From the NCBI GenBank assembly GCA_964017125.1, contig OZ024908.1, positions 87,034,618-87,098,617 on the forward strand: a DNA stretch of 64,000 bases, written 5' to 3'. The translations under genes were made by a program, and so were the position numbers. The DNA is from Flabesymbios commensalis (Eukaryota > Annelida > Polychaeta > Terebellida > Flabelligeridae). Shown here one piece after another: positions 43,876-54,084 of this stretch (the first letter of the stretch is position 1; each line of letters opens with the position of its first letter). Under the pieces are notes generated by a model. The model made no database searches. It was not told where the DNA came from and saw only the letters and a program-made list of their open reading frames with translations.

Positions 43876-44344
43876 AATATATCTGCTAGATAAACTTTAG
43901 TCCCACAAGTTAAAATTATTTATTATAGCTATCGCTACTCGAACTTTCAGCAAACTTTGGAAACTTAAGTTCATTTGTATTCTTTAAATCACTATGAAAT
44001 AGTTTAATTGATAAAACATCTTCCAAACATATAAAATGATATGTAGGATGAAAAATATGGCTCGTAATTGTAATTTACACACTTTAATGTGTGAGGATAT
44101 AATATGTGGGTGATGGTACTACAAGGGTTCAGACGGGAAGGCTGGTGGGCGTGCCCATTATTTTAGCAGAACAATGGTCACCTGCTTATCTTAACGAGGT
44201 GTGATTAAGCCATCGATCTGTGGCGTCCACACTAAACGGTGTTCAACGCTCACCCCGTGCCAGGTCAGGTGTGTCCGTTTCGTAACACACGGTAATTGCT
44301 GCCACATATCGTGTGCCCCCCCCCCCCCACTGTCTGTACTGTAT

Positions 44345-44597
44345 CCATTTAAAAGTACAAAAGCTCAATGAGAACTCCTGATCTCTGAAAGTCTGTAGTC
44401 CGAAGTCTGATATCTAAAATTCCAATTCAAAATAGCTACCAAAAAAACATAAGAAAAATTCCAATCAATCTGTCATAATAAAAAAACCCAACAAAATTCA
44501 AAGTGGCCAACAAAAAACTCATAAACCTAGTCCAAACATTATTGTTACTTAAAAAGTCCCTTCTAGTTATTGCTATTATACGTTTAGGACAAGTGTG
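44345..44597. other. continuation of the split segmental repeat
   Basis: TTTAAAAGTACAAAAGCTCA and TCTGATCTCTGAAA-like text continue the block interrupted at 39009 and match 38355-38450. No gene. Confidence 0.6.
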
Positions 44598-44846
44598 TTA
44601 ACCCTTGTCCTGCTATGCCCGGATATATAAGGGGTTAGGGATGTTTTAGATCAATACAGATATCACTTAATTTTGATAAAATAGTTTTTAGTAGATGCTT
44701 AGTTGATCCAATAATTTAATTTTAGACATATGTATTTTTCATAAATAGTAATATTTTTTGTCATTTGAAGCTGAAAATTGCGTTAGCGATTCCAGCTTGA
44801 AATGACGTAAAATACAATTGAAGCAATTCAGCAGGACAAGGGTTAC
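44598..44846 (+). mobile_element. TTAA MITE, family F (TTAACCCTTGTCCTGCTA)
   Basis: The right end is CAATTCAGCAGGACAAGGGTTA, the inverse of the left. The inner hairpin pairs CATTTGAAGCTGAAAATTGCG with CGATTCCAGCTTGAAATG. Other pieces are at 8455-8635 and 51235-51390 (reverse). Confidence 0.8.
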
Positions 44847-44985
44847 CCCTTAAAGCGTTGAATTATTTTGTATGAACTATGGAGACCAAAGTTTTTTTTA
44901 TTAGAAATCATCATAAATGTCTTAGTTAGCTCCTTGTGTTCCATTTGTATATCTATGTTATAAATATTTTACTCTTTTAGTGCGG
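44847..44985 (-). mobile_element. partial family D MITE, reverse
   Basis: CCCCTTAAAGCGTTGAATTA, AAATGTCTTAGTTAGCTCC and TACTCTTTTAGTGCGGAGAT. Its hairpin runs up to the exon 9 array. Confidence 0.65.
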
Positions 44986-45029
44986 AGATCGACATTGGAC
45001 ATTAAAATCTATGTCAAAAGGAAGGTGGT

Positions 45030-45222
45030 TGTATGTTCCACAGGTGCCTTGGCCACTGATCGTGCTGGGGAGATTGTTTCACCTAGTGTTTTATGTTTTA
45101 CAGGTACCTTGGCCGCGGATCGTGATGGGGTGTTGTTTAACCTTGTGTTGTATGTTTTACAGGTACCTTGGCCACTGATCGTGTCGTGAATGTTATTTCA
45201 CCTAGTGTTGTATGCTTTACAG
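45030..45222 (+). repeat. exon 9 acceptor-copy array (60-bp unit, 3 copies)
   Basis: Copies of TTTACAG|GTACCTTGGCC start at 45044, 45104 and 45163, ahead of the true exon at 45223. Each carries about 28 nt of exon (GTGCCTTGGCCACTGATCGT plus GCTGGGGA), then TTTCACCTAGTGTTTTATG. Copies differ from the exon at few sites. Confidence 0.92.
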
Positions 45223-45397
45223 GTGCCTTGGCCTTTGATCGTGTTGGGGATGCTGTTCTTGTTCTGCACCATTCTATTTAGTTTTATCGCCGACCCCATC
45301 ACTACAGGCGTCAGTGTCGTCATCTTCCTATCAGGGATGCCGGTATATTACCTGGGTATCTACCTGAAAGATAACAAAACTATCAACAATATATCAG
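45223..45397 (+). CDS. SLC7-like transporter, exon 9 (TM11-TM12)
   Basis: The exon lies between ATGCTTTACAG and TATCAG|GTAACT, phase 0 in, phase 1 out. It encodes VPWPLIVLGMLFLFCTILFS (TM11), FIADPITTGVSVV, and IFLSGMPVYYLGIYLKD (TM12). It matches the SLC7 ending P(x)3 ... PxxxGxGxxIxLxGxPVYxxGxxW. The NKTINN just after TM12 should be cytosolic. Confidence 0.95.
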
Positions 45398-45965
45398 GTA
45401 ACTACAAATATCTATGTTATTTATCAGAAAATACTACACTTCCACAATGTCCTTCAACCATTCAAATGTGTAAATCAATTTTTGACGTTGAAGTCAACGG
45501 TGATTCCATGCAATAGAAATCAATATCAATTTGTTTTTTCATTACGCAGATTTTGAAAACAATGCTAAAGGCCAAGGCATTTCTTGTTTTTTTGTTTCGC
45601 ATGTAACTTTCCTGGATGCAGTGATGTTCACTTAAATTAATTTGTGCGATTAATGGTTGACAATCCAGCTTGGCCACTAACAAAATCGGATGTAAAACAT
45701 CTTTTACGTCCAGAAACAATATCTTCCAGTCGTAAACAAAAATGCCTTAAAGTATTTTATTATAACTAATTTTCTTCAGCACTTTGTCTATGTTAAAACA
45801 TATTATTACTAATTATAGATGATCAAATGTCACAACATCGAAATAAATTGCAGAAGCTTCGCATCTAATCGTATATAATAAGATAAGTATAAAATAAATA
45901 GAAGATGCTTCATGTATTTTGTTGTTTGTTTTTATTTGCAGATTCTATCACAGTTTTTCTACAGC
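45398..45965 (+). other. start of the 15-kb intron 9, no gene seen
   Basis: The only frames are read-through from exon 9 and a shadow on the other strand. No repeat recognised. Confidence 0.4.
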
Positions 45966-46165
45966 GAATTTGCTTGTTAGCCCCATCCTGATGAGCTGAC
46001 GACTCGGATAGAACATTCAACATCATATAGTCCCCTTGTTAGCCCCATCCTGATGCTGTCACGACTGGGATAGAACATTCAACATCATATAGTCCCCTTG
46101 TTAGCCCCATCCTGATAAGGTCACGACTGGGATAGAACATTCAACATCATAAAGTCGCCTTGGAT
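45966..46165. repeat. 62-bp tandem repeat, three copies
   Basis: TTGTTAGCCCCATCCTGATG plus GGATAGAACATTCAACATCA and TATAGTCCCC, at 45976, 46038 and 46100. Nearly identical. Confidence 0.9.
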
Positions 46166-47125
46166 ATCAAAGGGTGTATCTGCCACTACATAAAGTGGCA
46201 GATACACCCTTTCATATTCAATATTGTGCAATAAACACTGGTCCTACAAGACCACTACATTATACGTTACAAGCCATAATGTCACTCAAAGGACTTGGTC
46301 CGCTACCAGTTCGCTTGTGTTTGTTTACCACAACACTGAAGTGTGTTTTTGTTTTGAAAGCTAAAGGCTCCCACACACTGCAAGAACCGTCCCCGATTGC
46401 TTTAGATGCAACGATGATCTTAAACAAATGGTGCGGTGTGGCCACTCCCACGACTGCGATTATGTCGATTTTTTCACGTCGGAAGCTGTATTCATGACTA
46501 AACATGTACAGTCTTAGTCGTGGCCCACCTTAGCCGTCGTAGCTGGCCGTTGCTATGTGCATGTCCTGCGACGCGATAGTAGTGTCTCAATATTGCTTCC
46601 GGAACACCCACTAGGGGGCCTACACGATCACCACTAGGGTCGCTGCTATAGCTTACGACACCAAAGTCTTCCTGGTGTGATATGCTGCTGTCGTAGAACC
46701 AGCTTGTCTGCGATTTTTTAAACCTGCCACGACGTTCGCATTTTAGGCAATCGCGGGTGGTCTTTGCAGTATGTGGGAGCCTTTATGTCTGCCATAGTAG
46801 TGGCAGATGTTTGTAGAGTTAACAGGTCATCACAACAGCTCTCTGTCTACAATGCCAAAACACGTGTCTCAATGCTGCAGGCCTACCTCATAGTAAACCT
46901 TACTGCAAACACACAGACGTAAATTTGTGCTGGTGCCTTGATATGTTACACTGCCCGCCGTAGACACTGCTACTTCGCATGTTAAAATTTGCATATGGAT
47001 GATGTCATATGTCCCCACTCTCAATTGCAAGTATTGTAGTAAGCTTGTGATTGGCTGGCTGTATTGCTTAAAGTACCGTGATCGGCAGGCGAAAATATCA
47101 TGGAGGGGGAGGGTTGGGTGTAGAC
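46166..47125. other. intron 9, no gene seen
   Basis: A perfect palindrome AGGGTGTATCTGCCACT / AGTGGCAGATACACCCT lies at 46170-46213. The pair of about 80-110 codon frames on both strands at 46174-46505 cannot both be real and show no domain. Confidence 0.4.
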
Positions 47126-47129
47126 AAAC

Positions 47130-47255
47130 ACCTGTGGGGAGCCCAACAAACACGAGGTTTTGACCTAATGTTGTTTCAATATTGGCCCACCGCCAACGGC
47201 GCTGGACCAACATTGAAACAACATCGGGTCAAGTCCTCGTCTTTGCAGGGAGAAC
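47130..47255. mobile_element. family E fold-back MITE
   Basis: GGGGAGCCCAACAAACACGA at the left inverts to CGTCTTTGCAGGG. ATGTTGTTTCAATATTGGCC pairs with its inverse around CGCCAACGGCG. Confidence 0.7.
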
Positions 47256-47754
47256 TGTCGGCATTTGGATACACGCGTGCCGTCTGTGTCTGGTTGGAAC
47301 AGGCTACACAGAGCTCTGTGTATGATATGTCAGCTCATGTCATTTTGCATGTTGTGCCTTGCTTTATGCTGGCAGTTCTGTCTACACAAGTCTCTATACA
47401 GTGGTCCGCCACACGTTGTTTTCAGTTTTTGTGCAAGCCTGGACGGAAAGCCTTTATATTAATTGTATAAAATATGTATGGTACTAAGTGCTAAGTAATT
47501 TACTGAAATATTCTAATCTGGGAGATTTAATGTATTTCAAAATGTATGTATTCGTCATTTGAACCTGGAAATTGCGTTAACAAATCCAGCCTTATACTTG
47601 TGCGGCTGTCATATTACTATTTTATTTATATTATTATTTTATATTTCTATAGTCTGTCCAACGGTGGGGGATTGTCAAAATGAAAGGTTTTCGCAGATTA
47701 CTCACTCAATTCTCAAGCCATTTTCATTTATGTAAACTTTATTTTTTTATATTC

Positions 47755-47815
47755 ATGAAAGTGAATGGGGTTTTAGGCCACCTTTGTGCATATATAGGCT
47801 ATACTGGACCAGGGT
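47755..47815 (-). repeat. SINE tail fragment
   Basis: TTTTAGGCCACCTTTGTGCA TATATAGGC is the reverse of the dimeric SINE 3' end. Confidence 0.7.
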
Positions 47816-48458
47816 TAAAATAAATATATAGGTCCCAGCAACACAAGGGTTAAAATAGATATATACGATCCCAGCAACACAAGGGTTAAAATAGATATAT
47901 AGGTCCCAGCAACACAAGGGTTAAAATAGATATATACGGTCCCAGCAACACAAAGGTTAAAATAGATATATACGGTCCCAGCAACACAAGGGTTAAAATA
48001 AATATATACGGTCCCAGCAACACAAGGGTTAGAATAGATATATAGGTCCCAGCAACACAAGGGTTAAAATAAATATATAGGTCCCAGCAACACAAGGGTT
48101 AAAATAGATATATAGGTCCCAGCAACACAAGGGTTAAAATAGATATATACGGTCCCAGCAACACAAGGGTTAAAATAGATATATAGGTCCCAGCAACACA
48201 AGGGTTAAAATAAATATATAGGTCCCAGCAACACAAGGGTTAAAATAGATATATAGGTCCCAGCAACACAAGGGTTGAAATAGATATATACGGTCCCAGT
48301 AACACAAGGGTTAAAATAGATATATACGGTCCTAGCAACACAAGGGTTAAAATAAATGTATAGGTCCCAGCAACACAAGGGTTAAAATAGATATATACGG
48401 TTCTAGCAACACAAGGGTTAAAATAAATGTATAGGTCCCAGCAACACAAGGGTTAAAA
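47816..48458. repeat. 35-36 bp minisatellite (AACACAAGGGTTAAAATAGAT)
   Basis: About eighteen copies of GGTCCCAGCAACACAAGGGT plus TAAAATAGATATATA. AAGGGTTAA is the end shared by the TTAA MITE families, so the array may have grown from a MITE edge. Minus-strand frames of YISILTLVLLGP are artefacts. Confidence 0.9.
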
Positions 48459-48462
48459 TTGA

Positions 48463-48840
48463 TCAACCAGGATAGCATGATTTTCGGCGTTTTCTCCGTC
48501 AAGTTTGAGCAGATTTCCTTGAAATTTTGTAAAGGCCATTCTCTATTAAAATCCTAACAGCGGTAAAAAATTCGCAAAATTATATTTAATATTTTAAAAG
48601 TTAGACCATTCGGCATGTAATAAAATTCAAGAGTTAGTTTATATTAATAGGGTTATAGAGGGACGTCGTAATTTTAATTTACTACATGTCAAATGGTCTA
48701 ACTTTTGAAATACGCTATATAATTTTACGAAATTTTCAGGGCTGTTAGGATTTGAGTAGAAAATGGCCTTTGCAAAATTTCAAGGAAATCGGTTTAGAAT
48801 TGACGGAGAAATCGCCGAAAATCATGCGATCCTGGTTAAT
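48463..48840. mobile_element. fold-back MITE, about 378 bp
   Basis: AACCAGGATAGCATGATTTT at the left inverts to AAAATCATGCGATCCTGGTT at the right. Arms of about 170 nt pair throughout (CCTTGAAATTTTGTAAAGGC with GCCTTTGCAAAATTTCAAGG; AAAAGTTAGACCATT with AATGGTCTAACTTTTGAAA). Confidence 0.85.
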
Positions 48841-49674
48841 TTGACGGCAAGTATAGGTTGTATAATAATTATATTAATAATAAATAAATATTTAAGTGTG
48901 GTTAGATTATATATGAGAAACATCGCGATAATATTGCGATGATTTTCATATTATTATAACACTCACTTTTGTTTTAGTGTTGGTCCATCGTCATGACGCT
49001 GGCCAAACATTAAAACAGCATCTATCACTGTCTTATTTTGTGGGTCAGTTGGATACATTTATCAATAATATAATTTAATCATCCACTCATTCACATCAAA
49101 TATCCTTGATTTCTATTCTTAGATTCAACCATATTGTATTACATTGGTGGTTGTGGTTAATTATGCTGTAAACGCTGAGCACGACTGTAGCATCTTCCTC
49201 TGCAAGGCTGGCTACTCCTGAGGTCGTAGACCAGCTACTCCTGAGGTCGTAGACCGACCTAGCTGTAACAGTGTTGAATCCGCCTATTGGAGTGGGGACT
49301 TTCTATTTTTTCTGTTTGACCTCTGGCATGAGTGTTGTTTTAATGTGGGGCCACTGTCTACGACACCGGCCCTACATTAAGCAACACATGTCTGCTGGCC
49401 GAGTAGCTCACCGGAAACGTCTCAGACACAGACCACCACATCTCACCGACACGTGCGTGAGGGTTGAATTAATGGTGAGCCAACGTCGCAGACAGCGGGC
49501 CAACAATAAAAAGACATTTTTTGAAAAACTAATGAATATTCAATATCTAATTCTTCCTCCCTACCCCAATAGGTGGATGGTATGGCTAATTCAGCAAAGC
49601 TTGGCCTGACGGCCTCGCTGTGTCAAGACTTGCTGCCAGGAAGATGGACTGTAGTCGTTTGTGATTTGTTTTAT
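48841..49674. other. intron 9, family E fragments, no gene
   Basis: Family E pieces (GTTGGTCCATCGTCATGACG at 48980; TTAATGTGGGGCCACTGTCT ACGAC at 49340; AACGTCGCAGACAG at 49483) in ordinary intron. AGGTCGTAGACC repeats at 49222 and 49243. Confidence 0.5.
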
Positions 49675-49825
49675 TAGCCGATTATATCACTGTTTTTGTA
49701 AGCGAAATAAATGTTTAAACAGCAAAATTGGCACAAGTTTGGTCTCAAATTTAAACTAATTTTCACCCACTTGAAGTTGTGGGTCGCGGTAGCGAGACAC
49801 AACTTCAAGTGGGTGAAAATTCTAT
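49675..49825 (+). mobile_element. family C MITE
   Basis: TTTTCACCCACTTGAAGTTG TGGGTCGCGGTAGCGAGACAC and a perfect inverse arm ending AAGTGGGTGAAAA. AGCCGATTATATCACTGTTT marks its left half. Confidence 0.8.
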
Positions 49826-50198
49826 AATTCGGAATACTTGTTCCGTTTGTGTACTTCTCTCAGTCTGTTGTGATAGGATGATGTTGGATAATACACCTAA
49901 TTCCATGTTCAGCAAATATGGTAAATATGGTTCAGTAAAGTGGTGATTCAACGAAATAAAACATACCTAACATTTTGTACTGTTACTTCATTCATTCAGT
50001 AGTCAATCAGCGGAAAAAGAAAGGTATTTTTGGAGACCACTATTTAAATTCGTTGGCTCTCCGCTGTCCCCATGGATACTAGTATTTTTCTCGTGGCCAG
50101 TATAGACCTAAGAATCGCACAGAGCTAAATTTGAATTCATACGTTCTATACCCCTTTGCCAGGGCCGTTATAGCATATACGTTTTAAGCCAGTTTCAA

Positions 50199-50828
50199 AC
50201 CTTACAGCGCTGTGATCGACTTTAGACGTTAGAATGTAGACGTCAGATTCTGACGTGAGTGAGTGAGTGAGTGAGTGAGTGAGTGAGTGAGTGAGTGAGT
50301 GAGTGAGTGAGTGAGTGAGTGAGTGAGTGAGTGAGTGAGTGAGTGAGTGAGTGAGTGAGTGAGTGAGTGAGTGAGTGAGTGAGTGAGTAAGTGAGTGAAT
50401 ATTGCTTTACGTTGCTTTCTGCACAATCATGGCAATATCGCGACAGAAGGAGGCCCATAGGCGCAACTATGCCCTACTCTTATTTAGAATGACTTCAAGG
50501 GTTCTCTATAGTGCACAGTACCACAGGCAGCACTGTACACTCCGGGCCTTTGAACAGTTTGGAGCACTATATATACACAACCGCGATGACAAATATCCGG
50601 CTCGGCCGGGGTTCAAACCTGGTCCCAGTCGAGCCATCGCAGCCGGCCAATTGTGATGTCTAAAGTCGATCGCAACACTGAAAGAGAGTGAAATATTTAT
50701 AATGGCGGTAGATCCATACCATAGGTATTCAAATTAAGATGGAAAAGCTAACAAAGATTTATGATGATTGCAAAATGACAAAAACCCTTTGGTCTCTATG
50801 GATTATAAAACATGTCTTTGCGCTTTAA
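50199..50828 (+). mobile_element. family D MITE invaded at its hairpin by a microsatellite and another element
   Basis: CTTACAGCGCTGTGATCGAC opens the copy, and GTCTAAAGTCGATCGCAACA resumes at 50658. Between them are (GTGA)n at 50254-50397 and a 260-bp insert with B-box-like GGGGTTCAAACC at 50608. The tail (CCATACCATAGGTATTCAAA ... TTTGCGCTTTAA) is intact. Confidence 0.7.
50254..50400. repeat. (GTGA)n microsatellite
   Basis: About 36 units; begins inside the family D hairpin arm (TTCTGACGTGAGTGAG). Confidence 0.95.
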
Positions 50829-51056
50829 CCCTTTCAAGCCTGAATTTACCATTGTCATCTTCATCCACTACAAGCTGCGAATTGCTGTCGCAATTCTCTA
50901 CTTGTAGTGGATGACAAATTAAAGAGAATTGCCATGTATTGGTGAGCCAGTTTCATGGAAATTGTCCTTCTAAAACACCTAGTTGTAGGAAAATTAGGTC
51001 CGTCTTCAGGGATGTAAAATGATGCTTTAATGCATTGTGAGGGCTTGAAGGGTTAA
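50825..51056 (-). mobile_element. TTAA MITE, family B, reverse
   Basis: TTAACCCTTTCAAGCCTGAA ... GATGCTTTAATGCATTGTGA ... GAAGGGTTAA. The hairpin has a small deletion (CTACTTGTAGTGG). Confidence 0.8.
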
Positions 51057-51764
51057 GGGTTAATTCTGCTGAAATGTCACCTAAATCAATATCAGAGGTG
51101 CTCAGTTACCAGAAGTAGGTGGGTCGTCTGGATTTACTGAGTAAGCATTGTGGGCCAACCCGCATGCGCATTATGGTCAACGGCCAGGGGTTCGCCGCAA
51201 TGTAAATATTATTGTTCAGTGAAGCAAAACGACAGAGCTGCTTTAACCAAATAGTTTAATTTTGGATCTGTTTATTTTCTATAAATACAACTGGTTCTTT
51301 TCATTTGAAGCTGGAATTCCTGACGCAATTCCAAGCTTGAAATGAATACTGGAAATTGGTAACAAACAATTCAGTAGGACAAGGGTTAAAAAGCAGGTCA
51401 GTCGTTTCGCTTCACTGATTCAAAATAATAACTTCTTGACAAACCCCACTCTTTATAATGTTGACCATGCTGCGCATGCGGGTGAGCCTACAACCTGTAG
51501 TCAGCGAATGTGACGACCCACCTGCTATAATACCACCCGTTGTCAAAACGCAACTATATATAACCAAACCCCGGCGGACACCTATCTTTAGATGTTGCGT
51601 CTAATAAGAACACAAAGCATACTAATTTCGTAGCACAGATAATGGCTCTAAAATAGACTGATCCAAACAACGACTTGAGCTATCCGGTGATCCGGAAAGA
51701 GATTATGATTGACCTTGACGTTCGGATCGTCAAATTGATAGATCAGCATTCGGCAATAATCTGC
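51057..51764. other. intron 9; family F fragment at 51235-51390, else nothing
   Basis: CATTTGAAGCTGGAATTCC ... GGAATTGCG-like hairpin and CAATTCAGTAGGACAAGGGT mark a family F copy in the same orientation as 44598. Around it, AGGTGGGTCGTC (51117) and its inverse GACGACCCACCT (51511) bound about 400 bp and may be another element. Confidence 0.5.
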
Positions 51765-52000
51765 TTAGCCCTTTCAGCGCGGGGACCGACTTTATACGTC
51801 AGAATCTGACGTCATTAGACGTCATATTCTGACGTCTAAAGTCGATCTAAAAGAGTCAAATATTTCTAATGGCCGTAGACCAATAACATAGCTATTCGAA
51901 TGAATATAATATGAAGCAGTATGATTTGGAAGAGAAATAACTAAGACATTTATGACGACTTTAAACATCATTTGTTCCCCCTCTCAAAGCGACTAGGCGA
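51765..52000 (+). mobile_element. TTAA-type MITE, family D
   Basis: TTAGCCCTTTCAGCGCGGGG, hairpin ACGTCAGAATCTGACGTC / GACGTCATATTCTGACGT, then CCAATAACATAGCTATTCGA. The right end is worn. Confidence 0.75.
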
Positions 52001-52144
52001 TCACGTTAATGGCGGCCTTGTGGAGTTATTTTTGCACAGGGCCACTCGCAGGTCCAAATACAAATAGTGTACCGCTACAAACACCACCTGAAATTCACAG
52101 CCTGCTAAGCCCGAATCCGTAAGTCGACTATGCTCGTTTTTAAC

Positions 52145-52420
52145 CTGTTTTTTATGCCATCACGGGGTTCGGTTCCCGGTCTCGGCGGTTTGAAAGAAAC
52201 AAAAATGTTTCTTCCCCATCCACGTGTGAAAGTTAGTATTGTGGGGAGCCTCCGTGACCGAGAGGTAGCGTGCTCGGCCTCAGAATTTCGAATTTCGAAT
52301 CCTGTGTCTGGAGAACAGTGTCATCTCAATCATCTCACCATCCTCAGGAGGTTCTCCTGGCCCAGTTTAGCCTATATGTGCACAAAGGTGGCCTAAAGCC
52401 CGATTCATTTCATTTATTAT
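52145..52420 (+). repeat. dimeric SINE, 5'-truncated
   Basis: It begins at the first B box (GGGGTTCGGTTCCCGG) and keeps the second head, although CCGCCGGGCTCG is replaced by TTTCG. The tail GCCCGATTCATTTCATTT is intact. Confidence 0.85.
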
Positions 52421-52439
52421 GCGATCAATGCACTGTTAT

Positions 52440-52610
52440 TTTGAACTAAATGAACGTCTAAGCATAAAGATTTGCAAATGCTTGGTCTCAAATTAAACAA
52501 ATATGAGTAATTTTCACCCACTTGTAGTTCTGGGTCGCGTTAGCGAGACACAACTTCAGGTGGGTAAAAATTTAAATGATTTAATTGATCACTTCAAGGG
52601 TTAAGACTTG
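52440..52610 (+). mobile_element. family C MITE
   Basis: TTTTCACCCACTTGTAGTTC TGGGTCGCGTTAGCGAGAC and inverse arm CAACTTCAGGTGGG; left block TGCTTGGTCTCAAATTAAAC. Confidence 0.75.
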
Positions 52611-53185
52611 TGGTCCTAGACCAGTACATATTATCTCTTGTATGGCTTGCCAAATAGCTGTGTTTTAAAACTACAACAACTTCAAAATAGTGCAGCAAGG
52701 ATTATATATCGAAGAAAGAAATTTGATCATGTGACACCTCTTTTGAAACAATTACATTGGCTGTCAATCAGAGAAAGTATAAAATATAAACTTCTTATTC
52801 TTTGCTTCAAAGCGCAACATGGCCTAGCACCCAGTTATCTAAAAGACTATCATCCCTTATTCTCCATGTCGCCCGTTGCGCACCAAACATCTGTTGGTGG
52901 TGCCTCTCACAAAGTTAAAAATATATGGTGATAGATCATTTAATAAAGCTGCCCCCTTAATTTGGAACAAATTACCATATCACATACGAATCTGTAACAA
53001 ACTTGATCAATTTAAGCGACACTTAAAAAGTTATTTGTTCAATATCGCATACTTGTGGAGATGCTATAATTTTTAACCTCAATGTACCAAGTTGATCATG
53101 TTTATTGACATTTTTGTTTGTAGCGCCAAAGAGCAAATTAAGTTTGGATATGGCGCCATATAACTGTATATTATTATTATTAGAT
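52611..53185 (+). pseudogene. LINE (L2/CR1-like) 3' end, broken
   Basis: It encodes the last part of a reverse-transcriptase protein. In one frame KLQQLQNSAARIIYRRKKFD, LLKQLHWLSIRESIKYKLL and KAQHGLAPSYLKDYHPL, then in the next frame GDRSFNKAAPLIWNKLPYHI and FKRHLKSYLF. These are the standard C-terminal motifs of L2/CR1/jockey-type LINEs (LQNxAAR, LHWL, YKLL, APxYL, WNxLP, LKxYLF). A stop and one frame change around 52925 break it. The 3' end has GCGCCATATAACTGTATATT and a (TTA)n tail, as L2-type elements do. Heavily 5'-truncated, as is usual. Confidence 0.88.
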
Positions 53186-53192
53186 ATACGGC

Positions 53193-53435
53193 TTAACCCT
53201 TTCAGCGCGAGGACCGTTTTTATTCGTCATAATCTGACGTCTGTAGACGTCAGATTCTGACGTATAAAGACGATCCCCGCACTGAAAGAATAAAATTATT
53301 TCTAATGGCCGTAGACCCATAACATAGGTATTCAAATGAAGCAAAGATAGCTAACTAAGCCAATTATGCTGATTTCAAATTGAAATAAACCTTTGGTCTC
53401 CATGATTTATACAAAATTGATTCAGCGCTTTGAGT
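53193..53435 (+). mobile_element. TTAA MITE, family D
   Basis: TTAACCCTTTCAGCGCGAGG, hairpin ATAATCTGACGTCTGTAGAC / GTCTACAG-type inverse, CATAACATAGGTATTCAAAT, and ATTCAGCGCTTTGA. It follows directly after the LINE tail. Confidence 0.8.
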
Positions 53436-54080
53436 AATCAAATTAGGTCCTACTTAAATTGGTGAAAATTAGTACCTGGTAGGACAGAGATGGTAATGTG
53501 TACGATAAGTTCAATGCGCCGAAATGGCTGCAGAACTGTATGCTCCTCGTGGAGTTGAAGTGGCACACGAATGGACAGGTCCAGTGACCAGGGGGTGAAA
53601 TGTAAAGTCGGATTATAGGTCATCAGACTTAACATCAGACTATAAACCTGCACCTTTACATTTTTACATGTATGTACACGAAATTAGTATCGTAATCTAA
53701 CAAACCTGTTATTTTGAAAATATGCACGATGAATATAATTAAAATCAGTACCAGTGTCGTGTTTAAAAGTAGGCCTACAATGACACAAAGATTTAATTCA
53801 GTTTGATACCTGGTTTTTACATGATTATATTATATTTATTTTGTTCGTGCTTCATTTCGGCCAGCGATTTTGTCCTGTGTAGAAGTCGGTCTAGAATCGC
53901 AAAGATGCTTAATTCGGCTTGATATTTGGTAATAAATGTCCAGATTAGTTTTCTGTTGTCGCGTGCTCCATTTCGGCCCCGCACCTGATTATGGATCGAG
54001 TAACACCTTGCCAGACAACAGTGTGGGAGGCTTGTGAAGGGATTAGCTAAACCAGCCCAATTAGACACACGGCATGCTGG
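53436..54080. other. intron 9, no gene seen
   Basis: Two related stretches, GATTTAATTCAGTTTGATAC CTGG (53790) and ATGCTTAATTCGGCTTGATA TTTGG (53905), suggest an old duplication of about 115 bp. No exon. Confidence 0.4.
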
Positions 54081-54084
54081 GATG

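Larger units (their letters stand above)
39010..44341. mobile_element. 5.3 kb TA-flanked element with CAGTACAGACAGTG ends
   Basis: The left end is CAGTACAGACAGTGGGG with a 13-G run, then CACA. The right end is the inverse, with a C run then CACTGTCTGTACTG. Both sides carry TA (39008-39009 and 44342-44343). The empty target is seen in a paralogous repeat at about 38337-38360 (ACAAACAAATATATATCTAT). Removing the element here restores ACAAACAAATATATATCCAT. The CAGT ends and TA duplication fit the Tc1/mariner group. I found no DDE transposase frame, so it is non-autonomous or decayed. A second element (40730-43875) sits inside it. Confidence 0.85.

Noticed and set aside
46174-46505. Overlapping frames of 107 (+) and 81 (-) codons
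   Set aside because: Mutually exclusive, no domain, begin in a palindrome, and no splice context.
47815-48449. Minus-strand frames of YISILTLVLLGP as membrane proteins
   Set aside because: By-product of the 35-36 bp minisatellite.
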